From NCBI RefSeq assembly GCF_013113715.1, contig NZ_CP053344.1, forward strand, positions 3,162,001 through 3,226,000: a stretch of 64,000 nt of DNA, given 5' to 3'. Below the pieces are notes generated by a model. It was not told the origin of the DNA. It worked only from the letters and a program-made list of their open reading frames with translations, and searched no databases. The first letter of the stretch is position 1. Each line of letters opens with the position of its first letter. The stretch comes from Herbiconiux sp. SALV-R1. GTDB taxonomy: Bacteria; Actinomycetota; Actinomycetes; Actinomycetales; Microbacteriaceae. The translations under genes and the position numbers were made by a program. Below, piece after piece: positions 17,752 to 25,558 of the stretch.

Positions 17752-19941
17752 ATGACCCCGATCTCGTCCCTCTCCCGCCGCACCATCGCCCTCACCTCCG
17801 TCGGCCTCGTCGCCGGCGCCCTCCTCGCCACCAGCGCCCTCCCCTCCGCCCACGCCGTCCCACCCACCCCCGGCACCATCCAACTCATCGACGTCTCATC
17901 GGTGCCGGGCATCGCATCAACGAACAGCGAGAGCTACGCCTCCCCGTCGGTCTCGGCCGATGGCCGGTTCGTCGCCTTCGCCTCGACCGCTGACGACATC
18001 ATCCCCACCGGGGAGAGCCACACTGATGGGCCGTTCCAGGTCTTCATTCGGGACACTGTGACGGACAAGACCAAGTCGATCGGGGTCTATAGAAGCGATC
18101 CCGTGATCTCAGACGACGGACAGGTCGTCGCGTCGAGGTGGGGTAACAACGTGTGGGTGTGGTCAGAATTCACGGGTACATCGCGCCTAGTCAACACTCG
18201 GTACGGCTCGACCACGGAGCCGGGGAACGATTCGGTCATCTCTTTGGACATGTCTGGGTCGGCGAACGCCATCGTGTACGAGACCGCCGCTACCGACGTC
18301 CTTCCTGGCGAGGCCTATGAAGTCGCCCGCCCGCGCGTGTACAAGATCGATCCGTCTGGCGTCACGTCCTTGGTCGGCTTCGACCCGATGGTCGATGCCA
18401 GCGATCCGTCCATCTCCGCCGACGGGAGATTCGTTGCTTTCACATCGACGCAGACTCATGCCGCCCTGCCGTCCAACGGCCATCGACAGGTCTACGTCAG
18501 CGACACCGTCACCGGGCGGATCGACGTCGTCTCGCTCGATTCCTCCGGGGTCGGACTCGGCGATGGAGACTCCGCCCACCCATCGATCTCCGCGGACGGC
18601 ATGTCGGTAGCATTCGACAGCTCGGCGACAAACCTTCAGACCACAGCACCTCGACCGGGTACCTATGTCTATACGCGAGACCGAGCAACGGGTCTTACGA
18701 CCATGACGAGCCTGACGGCAGCGGGGGCACCCAGGCCCGGCAAGAATCCGTCCGTCTCCTCTGACGGGACGGTCGTTGCATACGAGGGATTGACATGCTC
18801 TCCGATCTGCCAGGTGTATGTGAACAACACCGCGACAGGTGCGTCTCGTGTCGCGAGCACAAACCGCCTCCCCGAACCAGGCAACCAAGCTTCCTGGGCA
18901 CCAGCGGTCTCCGCAGACGGGAAGTTCGTCAGCTGGGCGACGGGGGCCACCAACCTCACGTCTGACGACTATTCGCGCCCGTCTCACCACCACTCGCTCC
19001 ACGTGCTGCTGCGGAATCTCGGCGCGAGTGGGGCAGCGGTGAGGGCTGCGGGGGCGGATCGGTATGAGACGGCGGTGAAGGTGTCGGAGGGGGCGTTCGC
19101 GGAGGGGGCCGGGACGGTGTACCTGGCGGCGGGGGCGAACTATCCCGACGCGTTGAGCGGGGCGCCGGCGGCGGGGGAGGCCGGGGGGCCGGTGCTGCTG
19201 ACGGAGAAAGATCGGGTGCCGGCGAGCGTGCAGGCCGAGATCGATCGGCTCTCGCCCGAGCGGGTGGTCATCCTGGGCGGGACGAACAGCGTCAGCACCG
19301 GGGTCGAGGCCGCGGTCGCGGCCGAGGGCCGCACCGTCGAGCGCATCGGGGGCACCGATCGGTACGAGGTGTCGGCAGCGGTCGCCGCTGACAGCTTCGG
19401 GTCGGCGACGACGGTCTACGTGGCGAGCGGCGAGAAGGCGCCCGACGCGCTGAGCGGAGCGGCGGCAGCCGGCAAGGACTCCCCCGTTCTGCTCACGAAG
19501 AAAGACGAACTGCCGCAGACCGTGCGCGACGAGATCGTCGCCCTAGGGCCCGAGAAGATCATCATTCTCGGCGGCACCGAGACGATCGGCGAGACCGTCG
19601 CTCTCGAGCTGGCCGAGATCGCCGACACCGTGAGGGTGAGCGGCGCCGATCGCTACGAGACTTCCGCCGCCGTCGCCGACGAGGCCTTCGTCGAGAACAC
19701 GGGCGGCGCCGTCTACATCGCCTCCGGCGAGACTTTCCCCGACGCCCTCACGGGCTCGGCCGCGGCCATCGCCGCCGGCGCACCCGTGCTGCTGGTGCAG
19801 AAAGACTCGATCCCGATCGACATCGGCGAGACCCTAGAGCGTCTCGGCCCGAGCGCGGTCTACGTGCTCGGCGGCCCCGACACGGTCTCGGACACCGTCG
19901 TCGAGATCCTCGGCAGCTACGTTCACGACATCGACGACTGA
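17752..19941 (+). CDS. Secreted beta-propeller protein with three cell-wall-binding type 2 repeats
   Basis: A 729-residue exported protein. A Sec signal peptide (residues 1-38, ending SAHA) is followed by a TolB/PD40-like propeller (about 45-415) with repeated SADGRFVAF-type blades. Three cell-wall-binding type 2 repeats come next (about 430-725), each with ADRYET or TDRYEV, FPDAL/YPDAL-like and VILGG motifs. Type 2 repeats hold proteins to wall polymers non-covalently. Base use differs along the gene: hand counts give 33/60 GC at 18061-18120 against 47/60 at 19081-19140. The propeller was therefore probably acquired or recombined separately. Ligand unknown. Stops 89 bp before the next small gene. 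Confidence 0.88.
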   Translation: MTPISSLSRRTIALTSVGLVAGALLATSALPSAHAVPPTPGTIQLIDVSSVPGIASTNSESYASPSVSADGRFVAFASTADDIIPTGESHTDGPFQVFIRDTVTDKTKSIGVYRSDPVISDDGQVVASRWGNNVWVWSEFTGTSRLVNTRYGSTTEPGNDSVISLDMSGSANAIVYETAATDVLPGEAYEVARPRVYKIDPSGVTSLVGFDPMVDASDPSISADGRFVAFTSTQTHAALPSNGHRQVYVSDTVTGRIDVVSLDSSGVGLGDGDSAHPSISADGMSVAFDSSATNLQTTAPRPGTYVYTRDRATGLTTMTSLTAAGAPRPGKNPSVSSDGTVVAYEGLTCSPICQVYVNNTATGASRVASTNRLPEPGNQASWAPAVSADGKFVSWATGATNLTSDDYSRPSHHHSLHVLLRNLGASGAAVRAAGADRYETAVKVSEGAFAEGAGTVYLAAGANYPDALSGAPAAGEAGGPVLLTEKDRVPASVQAEIDRLSPERVVILGGTNSVSTGVEAAVAAEGRTVERIGGTDRYEVSAAVAADSFGSATTVYVASGEKAPDALSGAAAAGKDSPVLLTKKDELPQTVRDEIVALGPEKIIILGGTETIGETVALELAEIADTVRVSGADRYETSAAVADEAFVENTGGAVYIASGETFPDALTGSAAAIAAGAPVLLVQKDSIPIDIGETLERLGPSAVYVLGGPDTVSDTVVEILGSYVHDIDD

Positions 19942-19998
19942 CGCGCAACCCCCAGAAAGGAGACCTTGTCAAGGCGGTGAAAGTTCAGACGTGGGAAC

Positions 19999-20004
19999 TA
20001 AGAT
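19999..20004 (+). promoter_or_regulatory. Candidate -10 of the 66-residue protein gene
   Basis: TAAGAT, about 27 bp upstream of the ATG at 20031. A transcript from here would include the AAAGGAG ribosome site at 20021-20027. Confidence 0.45.
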
Positions 20005-20030
20005 GCGATGGTCGCGTTCAAAGGAGAACC

Positions 20031-20231
20031 ATGGCAGACACACTCACCGCGCCCGTTTCGTGGCGCAGCGCTCAGCGGGGACTCTGGGTCGCATCCGCCG
20101 ACGAGCATCCGGTCGGCATCGTCACCGAGAAGTGGACCCACGGCTTCGTGGTCACCACCCGCACCGGGCGCAACCTCGGCACCTACCGCAGCCTCGAAGA
20201 GGCACAAGGAGCGCTCGAAGCGTCTCTCTGA
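20031..20231 (+). CDS. Small hypothetical protein (66 aa)
   Basis: A short cytoplasmic protein starting MADTLTAPVSWRSAQRGLWV. It has no membrane segment or signal. The pattern of beta-strand-like segments (GLWVASADEHPVGIV; HGFVVTTRTGRNLGTY) ending in a short helix suggests a compact beta-sheet fold. The start is set by a strong AAAGGAG four bases upstream. An in-frame GTG at 19977 would lack a ribosome site. I do not recognise the family. Confidence 0.7.
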   Translation: MADTLTAPVSWRSAQRGLWVASADEHPVGIVTEKWTHGFVVTTRTGRNLGTYRSLEEAQGALEASL

Positions 20232-20272
20232 CGCGTCACCACTCGTCGGCAGCACCACCGGTGCCGCACCCG

Positions 20273-20626
20273 TCAGCGAACGGTGGCGGGCCCGGGGGTG
20301 CTGCCGTTGGTCTGAGGGGCACCGTTCGGACCGGGCTCGTCGGTGAACTGCAGCCCGCCGCTCCCGTTCGACGACGCCGTGAGAATGTCGAGCCACTCGC
20401 GATTGATCGAAGGCACCCTCCCCCCGGCGAACTTGAAGTACAGCGGGATGCTCGCGTCGAGCCAGATGCTCGACCGACCGTCACCGATGGCGGGATCGTC
20501 TTTCCAGGAGAAGAAGAAGCTCTCCTTGCGCCGCAGCTTCGCGGCGATGACGATCTGCAGATGCGTGAGCGTTCGGTCGTCGAACTCGATCTCGATGCCC
20601 GACGAGCCGTACAGCAGTTTTCCCAT
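20273..20626 (-). CDS. DUF7882-type small protein
   Basis: A 117-residue protein starting MGKLLYGSSGIEIEFDDRTL, with KLRRKESFFFSWKDDPAIGD and SSIWLDASIPLYFKF. This family is almost confined to Microbacteriaceae and relatives and is often mislabelled 'ATP-dependent DNA ligase'. No ligase motif (KxDG) is present. The conserved part ends near residue 95 and the tail is Gly/Pro/Asn-rich. A GAGAGGA ribosome site precedes the ATG. Function unknown. Divergent from the AI-2E-family transporter, sharing a short promoter region. Confidence 0.82.
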   Translation of the reverse strand: MGKLLYGSSGIEIEFDDRTLTHLQIVIAAKLRRKESFFFSWKDDPAIGDGRSSIWLDASIPLYFKFAGGRVPSINREWLDILTASSNGSGGLQFTDEPGPNGAPQTNGSTPGPATVR

Positions 20627-20744
20627 GGAGCGATTCCTCTCGACGTTCCATTAAGACACGTCGGGCGTGCAAACGCTCCCAGGGCTAGTGTTGCCCTGAG
20701 ATCGGGACAGCCCGAATTCGCGACAGACCGGAAGAAGGTGCGCC

Positions 20745-21878
20745 GTGTTCGGCAGCAAGTCACGTGAGCCGGAGGCACAGGTCACGCAGCCCGGGTCAGA
20801 CCTGCAACTCGGCGGTGAGCGCAGCGTTCCCGCAGTGCGGGTGAACGCCTTCCGCATCGGCCTCGTGGGAGGGCTGGGTGTTCTGCTCGCCATCCTCATC
20901 GGCGGCATCGTGCAGCAGCTCAGCACCGTGCTCATCTACATCGGCGTCGCCCTGTTCCTCGCCCTCGGCCTCGACCCCCTCGTGTCGTGGCTCGAGCGGC
21001 GCATGAACCGCGCGCTCGCCATCGTGATCGTGTTCGCCGCCGTCATCCTCATCTTCGGCGGCCTGCTGTTCGCCGTCATCCCGCTCATCGTCGACCAGGC
21101 CACGAACTTCGGCTCGCAGTTCCCGCAGATCGTGAGCGACTTCACCAAGAGCGACTTCGTCACGGGGTTGCAGAGTCAGATCGGCAACTTCGTCGACATC
21201 GACAAGGCGGTTCAAGACGCCACGGCCTTCCTGCAAGACCCGAACAACCTCCTCGCCCTCGGCGGAGGGCTGCTCGCCGTCGGGTCGGGCATTGCCTCGG
21301 GCGTCACGGGCTCGGTGATCGTGCTCATCCTCACCCTGTACTTCCTCGCCTCGCTCCGCGGCATGAAGCGCATGACCTACCGCTTCGTGCCCGCCAACAA
21401 GCGCGCCTCCTTCGCCTCGCTCACCGACGACGTCACGGGTGCCGTCGGTCGCTACGTCGTGGGGCAGATCAGCCTCGCCGCCATCAACGGCATCCTCAGC
21501 CTCATCTTCCTGTCGATCATCGGCGCTCCGCTGCCGGCCCTGTTCGCCTTCGTCGCGTTCCTGGCCTCCCTCATCCCGCTCGTCGGCACGTTGAGCGGCG
21601 CGGTCATCATCACTCTCGTGTGCCTGTTCGCCTCACCGCTCACGGCCCTCGCCGCCGGCATCTACTACCTCATCTACATGCAGGTGGAGGCCTACTTCCT
21701 GAGCCCCCGCATCATGAACCGGGCGGTCTCCGTGCCGGGGTCGATCGTCGTGATCGCAGCCATCGCGGGCGGCACCCTGGGCTCCGTGCTCGGCGCCCTG
21801 GTGGCGATCCCCATCGCCGCGTCGGCGATCATCATCGTGCAGAAGGTCGTCTTCCCGAAGCAAGACGCCAAGGTCTGA
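20745..21878 (+). CDS. AI-2E family transporter (PerM/TqsA type)
   Basis: A 377-residue membrane protein of the AI-2E exporter/DUF20 superfamily, with about eight helices. The paired N-terminal helices (VLLAILIGGIVQQLSTVLIY; FLALGLDPLVSWLERR) and the C-terminal FLSPRIMNRAVSVPG motif are diagnostic. E. coli relatives export autoinducer-2 or act as sodium/proton antiporters, and the role in Actinobacteria is unproven. The GTG start has AGAAGG upstream. The first 35 residues are polar and cytoplasmic. Confidence 0.87.
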   Translation: MFGSKSREPEAQVTQPGSDLQLGGERSVPAVRVNAFRIGLVGGLGVLLAILIGGIVQQLSTVLIYIGVALFLALGLDPLVSWLERRMNRALAIVIVFAAVILIFGGLLFAVIPLIVDQATNFGSQFPQIVSDFTKSDFVTGLQSQIGNFVDIDKAVQDATAFLQDPNNLLALGGGLLAVGSGIASGVTGSVIVLILTLYFLASLRGMKRMTYRFVPANKRASFASLTDDVTGAVGRYVVGQISLAAINGILSLIFLSIIGAPLPALFAFVAFLASLIPLVGTLSGAVIITLVCLFASPLTALAAGIYYLIYMQVEAYFLSPRIMNRAVSVPGSIVVIAAIAGGTLGSVLGALVAIPIAASAIIIVQKVVFPKQDAKV

Positions 21879-21965
21879 GCGACTTCGACCCCGATCGGCC
21901 CGGCCGCCCGGCCGCCCCCGGCCGGCGACCGCATCCACGCCGCTCCCAGCTTCGGCGCAAGCCCC

Positions 21966-21993
21966 TTGCGGTGTCGGTGGCCAGGCGTACTGT
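21966..21993 (+). promoter_or_regulatory. dps promoter
   Basis: TTGCGG (21966-21971), 16-bp spacer, TACTGT (21988-21993). This places the RNA start near 22000 and a leader of about 34 bases with AAAGGA before the dps ATG. Confidence 0.55.
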
Positions 21994-22033
21994 CGTGCCC
22001 GAGAACGACGAGCACCGACGAAAGGATGCATCC

Positions 22034-22579
22034 ATGACCTCCACAATCGAACGTCACGTCGAGGTTCCGAGCGACGGCGGCGCCAAGTCGACCCGCCGCC
22101 AGAACGCCGAGCGCGGCTTCGTCGCCCCGAAGGTGCTCACCGAGTCGCTGCAGCGTGTGCTGGTCGACCTGGTCGAGCTGCACATCCAGGGCAAGCAGGC
22201 GCACTGGAACGTGGTGGGCAAGAACTTCCGCGACCTCCACCTGCACCTCGACGAGATCATTGACGACGCCCGCGAATTCAGCGACACCGTCGCCGAGCGC
22301 CTGCGCGCACTGCACGCGGTGCCCGACGGCCGCAGCGACACCGTCGCGGCGACCACGACGCTACCCGAGTACCCGAACGGCGAGATCGACACCGCCGAGA
22401 CCGTCGACCTCATCACGGCGCGTCTCGAGGCGGCCGTAGGCACCATCCGCGAGGTGCACGACGATGTCGACGAGGCCGACCCCACGAGCGCCGACGTGCT
22501 GCACGCCATCATCGAGCGTCTCGAGCAGCACGCCTGGATGGTCAGCGCCGAGAACCGCACGCCATCGCGCTCGAAGTAG
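22034..22579 (+). CDS. dps: Dps, DNA protection during starvation / mini-ferritin
   Basis: A 181-residue ferritin-like protein that oxidises Fe(II) with peroxide, stores iron in a 12-mer shell and can bind DNA. The ferroxidase site is visible: HIQGKQAHWNVVGKNF gives His, and HLHLDEIIDDAREFSDTVAER gives His, Asp and Glu from the partner subunit. The extended N-terminus (about 35 residues, several Lys/Arg) fits a DNA-contacting tail. The ATG at 22034 has AAAGGA seven bases upstream. Single gene, ending in a strong hairpin shared with the convergent thioesterase gene. Confidence 0.95.
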   Translation: MTSTIERHVEVPSDGGAKSTRRQNAERGFVAPKVLTESLQRVLVDLVELHIQGKQAHWNVVGKNFRDLHLHLDEIIDDAREFSDTVAERLRALHAVPDGRSDTVAATTTLPEYPNGEIDTAETVDLITARLEAAVGTIREVHDDVDEADPTSADVLHAIIERLEQHAWMVSAENRTPSRSK

Positions 22580-22616
22580 CCACGCCAGCCGGCTCCGACC
22601 GGCCTGGTTCGGCACT

Positions 22617-22651
22617 GTTCCCCGTGGAGCCCTCAGGCCTCCACGGGGAAC
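22617..22651. terminator. Bidirectional terminator between dps and the thioesterase gene
   Basis: A perfect 13-bp inverted repeat, GTTCCCCGTGGAG (22617-22629) and its complement (22639-22651), with a 9-base loop. The right arm and part of the loop are the last codons of the thioesterase gene. Confidence 0.75.
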
Positions 22652-23139
22652 ACCAACAGCGAACTGCTCGCCGTGGCGATGACGGCACCGGATGCGTCGG
22701 TCACCACACCCTCCGCGAACGCCACCCGGCGCCCCGGTTTCACGACCGTGCCCACGCACGTAATCTCGCCCGAGTCGCGGTTGAGCGGGCGCAGGTAGCT
22801 CACCTTCAGCTCGATCGAGGTGTAGCCGAGCCCGGCGGCGAGGGTGGTCTGCACGGCGCAGCCGACGGCTGAGTCGAGCAGGGTGCAGACGAGCCCGCCG
22901 TGCACGATGCCGAGTGTGTTGTAGTGCGACTCGTCGGGTGTGCACCGGAACACCGCTCGCCCCTCCGACACCTCGGTGAGCGTCATGCCCATGAGCTTCG
23001 CCATCGGCGGCGCCGAGATCTCGCCGCGGACGAGCGCCCCGAGGTAGTCGATTCCCGACATAGTCGCGCTCTGACGTGCCCCCGCCACGGGGTCATCCCA
23101 CTCGACGACACGGCTCCGGTGCGCAGCATCTTCGCTCAT
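22633..23139 (-). CDS. PaaI-family hotdog thioesterase
   Basis: A 168-residue acyl-CoA thioesterase of the PaaI/4HBT superfamily. The active-site loop HYNTLGIVHGGLVCTLLDSA matches the HGG(x)nLD pattern, with Asp/Glu for hydrolysis on the following helix. It likely removes CoA from aryl- or acyl-CoA esters; the substrate is not predictable. About 25 extra residues precede the domain. The ATG at 23139 is preceded by TAGCCT and six Gs, a leaderless arrangement. MSGIDYLGA (residue 27) would be an alternative start nearer the family's usual length. Confidence 0.88.
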   Translation of the reverse strand: MSEDAAHRSRVVEWDDPVAGARQSATMSGIDYLGALVRGEISAPPMAKLMGMTLTEVSEGRAVFRCTPDESHYNTLGIVHGGLVCTLLDSAVGCAVQTTLAAGLGYTSIELKVSYLRPLNRDSGEITCVGTVVKPGRRVAFAEGVVTDASGAVIATASSSLLVFPVEA

Positions 23140-23145
23140 CCCCCC

Positions 23146-23151
23146 AGGCTA
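23146..23151 (-). promoter_or_regulatory. -10 element of the thioesterase gene
   Basis: TAGCCT on the minus strand, six bases before the ATG at 23139; leaderless. Confidence 0.5.
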
Positions 23152-23268
23152 CGCCCGCCCCGCGGGCCCTCACCCGCAGGCTCCCACGGGGCCGCCGCCC
23201 GCGGGCCCGCGTGGAGAGTGGACGCTGACACGGTGGTCGGCCGGTAGCAAGACTGGTGCCACCGGCGG

Positions 23269-23274
23269 TAGCAT
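23269..23274 (+). promoter_or_regulatory. -10 element of the antitoxin-toxin operon
   Basis: TAGCAT, then six bases, then the GTG at 23281; leaderless. Confidence 0.55.
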
Positions 23275-23280
23275 CAACGC

Positions 23281-23538
23281 GTGAGCGCACATAAGATCAG
23301 CCTGAGCCTCCAGGAGTCCGATCTCGCCTTCCTCGACGGCGAGACGTTGGAGGGGCGCTACCCGAGCCGTTCGGCGGTGGTGCAGGATGCGATCCGCGTG
23401 CTCCGGGAGAGCCGGCTCGCCGACGCCTACGCCGAGGCGTTCGGCGAGTGGGACGACTCGGGCGACGCGGCGCTGTGGGAGTCGACCGCCGCCGACGGGT
23501 TGGAGAGCGCCGGCGGCTCGGGCACCGGTGCCGCGTGA
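23281..23538 (+). CDS. Ribbon-helix-helix antitoxin
   Basis: An 85-residue antitoxin for the MazF-like toxin behind it. The N-terminal half (KISLSLQESDLAFLDGE, then GRYPSRSAVVQDAIRVLRE) is a ribbon-helix-helix DNA-binding domain of the kind found in ParD and MazE-type antitoxins. The acidic, Gly/Ser-ending C-terminal half would wrap the toxin and be proteolysed. Such antitoxins repress their own operon. The stop overlaps the toxin GTG (GTGA). GTG start, leaderless. Confidence 0.85.
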   Translation: MSAHKISLSLQESDLAFLDGETLEGRYPSRSAVVQDAIRVLRESRLADAYAEAFGEWDDSGDAALWESTAADGLESAGGSGTGAA

Positions 23539-23912
23539 GCTCCTCTGGTCGGCCGGTGCCGCTGCTGCGCCGCGGGCAGATCGTGATCGTCGCGCTCGAC
23601 CCCGTGGTGGGGTCGGAGGCCTCGAAGACCCGCCCCGCGGTCGTCGTGAGCAATAATGCGGCGAACCAGAGCGCGGCACGCACGGGGCGCGGGGTGGTGG
23701 CGGTGGTGCCCGTGACGTCGAACACCAGCCGGGTGTTTCCCTTTCAGGTGCTGCTGCCCGCATCCGCCACCGGGCTCTCGCTCGACTCGAAGGCGCAGCC
23801 CGAGCAGCTGCGGTCGGTGTCGGTGGAGAGGGTCGGGGAGTCGGTGGGGTGGGTGCCCTCGGAGCTCATGGGCGAGGTCGACGACGCCATCCGGTTGCAC
23901 CTCGGGCTGTGA
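23535..23912 (+). CDS. mazF: MazF/PemK-family mRNA interferase toxin
   Basis: A 125-residue type II toxin. LLRRGQIVIVALDPVVGSE, then KTRPAVVVSNNAAN, is the MazF N-terminal signature with the catalytic Arg. VVAVVPVTSNTSRVFPFQVL supplies the Thr/Ser used for RNA cleavage, followed by SLDSKAQPEQLRSV. It should cut mRNA at a short specific sequence unless bound by the antitoxin. The GTG at 23535 overlaps the antitoxin stop, and no other start gives the proper N-terminus. Confidence 0.92.
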   Translation: MSSSGRPVPLLRRGQIVIVALDPVVGSEASKTRPAVVVSNNAANQSAARTGRGVVAVVPVTSNTSRVFPFQVLLPASATGLSLDSKAQPEQLRSVSVERVGESVGWVPSELMGEVDDAIRLHLGL

Positions 23913-23934
23913 GCCGCGCCGCGACGGGACGGGC

Positions 23935-23956
23935 GCCCGGCCGAACGGCGCCGGGC
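23935..23956 (+). terminator. Possible terminator after mazF
   Basis: GCCCGGC (23935-23941) pairs with GCCGGGC (23950-23956) across eight bases, 23 bp after the toxin stop, in a very GC-rich spacer that also separates it from the convergent mocR-type gene. Confidence 0.35.
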
Positions 23957-24026
23957 CGAAGGGCGCCCCGCCGAACTGCGACGGGCCGCGACGGGCGTAG
24001 CGCCGCGCCGGATGGCGGCGTGATGC

Positions 24027-25496
24027 TCAGACCACGTCGGCGATGAGGTCGCTCGGCGCGACCGGCCCCGTGGTGACGGTGCGCCAGGCGGCGGCGAGCG
24101 CCTCGACACCGCGCACGAGCTCGGGGTTGCCATAGCCGATCGGGATGCGGAGGAACCGCTCGAACGCCCCGTCGATGCCGAAGCGCGGCCCGGCCGTGAT
24201 GAGGAGGCCGTGGCTGCGCGCGGCGAGCGCGAGCTGCGAGCTGAGCGGCGCACCGAGGTTCGCCCACACGGCGAGCCCGCCGTTCACCCGCGGCACCTTC
24301 CACTCCGGCACGTGCAGCGCGAGCAGGCGTTCGAGCTCGTCGCGCCCCGTACGCAGCTGCTCCGAGCGCAGGCGGATGACCGGGTCGAAGTCGCGGAGCA
24401 GCTCGGCCACCACGAGCTGCTCGAGCACCGGAGTACCGAGGTCGCCCGCGAAGCGCTGCGCGGCGAGCTTGCGGATGATGGCTGGCGTCGCCCTGATCCA
24501 CCCCACCCGCAGCCCCGCCCATACGGTCTTGCCGACCGAGCCGACGAGGATGGCGGAGTCGGCGGTCGACCGGTCGCCGTAGGCGGCGAAGGGCAGATAG
24601 TCGCCCGGCCGGTCGATGTCCATCTCGGCCGTGGTCTCGTCGGCGATGACCAGCGAGCCCTGCCGGGCCGCGTCGTGCAGCACGCGGGTGCGCAGCTCGG
24701 CGGGCATCGACTCGCCGGTGGGGTTGTGGAAGTCCGGCATGAGGTACGCGAGGGCCGGGCTCGTGCGGGCGAAGGCCTGCGACAGGCCCGCGGCGTCCCA
24801 CCCGTGCAGCCCGTCGGGCTCCTGCCCGCTCTCCGCGGCCGCGACCGCCACCGGCACCAGCCGAGCGCCGGCCATGCGCAGCGCCTCGTAGGCGTGCGGA
24901 TAGCTCGGCAGCTCGACGACCGCGCGATCGCCGCGCGCCATGAGTGTGCGAGCCAGCAGGAAGATGGCGTGCTGGGCGCCGATAGTGATCATCACCTGGT
25001 CGACGCTCGTGGGCAGCCCGCGCGCGGTGTAGCGGTCGGCGACCGCCTCACGCAGCATCATCGAGCCGAACGGATCGATGCCGGTGCCGCCGAGCTCCAC
25101 GGCGTAGCGCTCCATGGCCGACTGGGTGGCGGCGAACAGGCCCGGGTAGCTCGCCGAGGTGGCCTTGGCGAAGTCGATGAAGTCGCCCGGCGCCTCCTGG
25201 CCGGTGACCGGCGCCCGACCGGGGAGCCGGGTGACGCTGCCCGAGCCGCGGAGGCTCGTCGTGTAGCCGGCGTCGCGCAGCTCGCGGTACGCGGCCGAGA
25301 CCATGGTGCGACTCACCCCGAGCGCCCCGGCCAGATCGCGCTCGGCGGGCAGGCGGGTGTCGGTCGGGATGCGCCCGTCGAGCACCAGCAGACGGATGCG
25401 GTCGAACAGCGCCAGATACGACGGCCCGGCCGAGGAGCCCCGCCAGTCGCCGAGGAGTGCCATCAGGGCGCGGGTTCCGATTCGTGCGTCAGCCAT
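24027..25496 (-). CDS. MocR-type GntR/aminotransferase regulator (YczR-like)
   Basis: A 489-residue PLP-binding transcription factor. The N-terminal winged helix (about 30-100; RDLAGALGVSRTMVSAAYRELR) is of the GntR type. A fold-type I aminotransferase domain (about 120-480) follows, with the PLP lysine in VGSVGKTVWAGLRVGW and the PLP-phosphate contact region GAQHAIFLLA. It is divergent from a yczE gene, the arrangement from which the YczR subgroup takes its name. These regulators sense PLP or an amino compound. The ATG is preceded by TAGAGT and six bases (leaderless). ATTGG boxes in the 62-bp gap are the likely binding sites. Confidence 0.92.
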   Translation of the reverse strand: MADARIGTRALMALLGDWRGSSAGPSYLALFDRIRLLVLDGRIPTDTRLPAERDLAGALGVSRTMVSAAYRELRDAGYTTSLRGSGSVTRLPGRAPVTGQEAPGDFIDFAKATSASYPGLFAATQSAMERYAVELGGTGIDPFGSMMLREAVADRYTARGLPTSVDQVMITIGAQHAIFLLARTLMARGDRAVVELPSYPHAYEALRMAGARLVPVAVAAAESGQEPDGLHGWDAAGLSQAFARTSPALAYLMPDFHNPTGESMPAELRTRVLHDAARQGSLVIADETTAEMDIDRPGDYLPFAAYGDRSTADSAILVGSVGKTVWAGLRVGWIRATPAIIRKLAAQRFAGDLGTPVLEQLVVAELLRDFDPVIRLRSEQLRTGRDELERLLALHVPEWKVPRVNGGLAVWANLGAPLSSQLALAARSHGLLITAGPRFGIDGAFERFLRIPIGYGNPELVRGVEALAAAWRTVTTGPVAPSDLIADVV

Positions 25497-25502
25497 GACG
25501 CC

Positions 25503-25508
25503 ACTCTA
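25503..25508 (-). promoter_or_regulatory. -10 element of the mocR-type gene
   Basis: TAGAGT on the minus strand, six bases before the ATG at 25496; leaderless. Confidence 0.55.
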
Positions 25509-25513
25509 GCCAC

Positions 25514-25549
25514 ATTGGCTCCTTGATTCGAGGCCAATCATGAAATTGG
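25514..25549. promoter_or_regulatory. MocR/YczR operator boxes
   Basis: Three ATTGG boxes: direct at 25514-25518 and 25545-25549, inverted (CCAAT) at 25534-25538. The first lies in the promoter of the regulator gene and the third touches the position of the yczE -10, so one protein could repress itself and control yczE. Confidence 0.65.
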
Positions 25550-25558
25550 ATTGCCGTC

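Noticed and set aside
19954-19980. Good ribosome site (AGAAAGGAG, 19954-19962) followed by TTG and a four-codon frame
   Set aside because: A leader peptide was considered, but the frame is only TTG TCA AGG CGG TGA and the likely promoter of the next gene (TAAGAT) lies downstream of it. Probably remnant sequence after the wall-binding gene.
20687-20760. Riboswitch in the DUF7882/AI-2E divergent gap
   Set aside because: Only a TAGTGT -10-like hexamer (20686-20691) and an AGAAGG site are seen; the space is too short for a structured leader.
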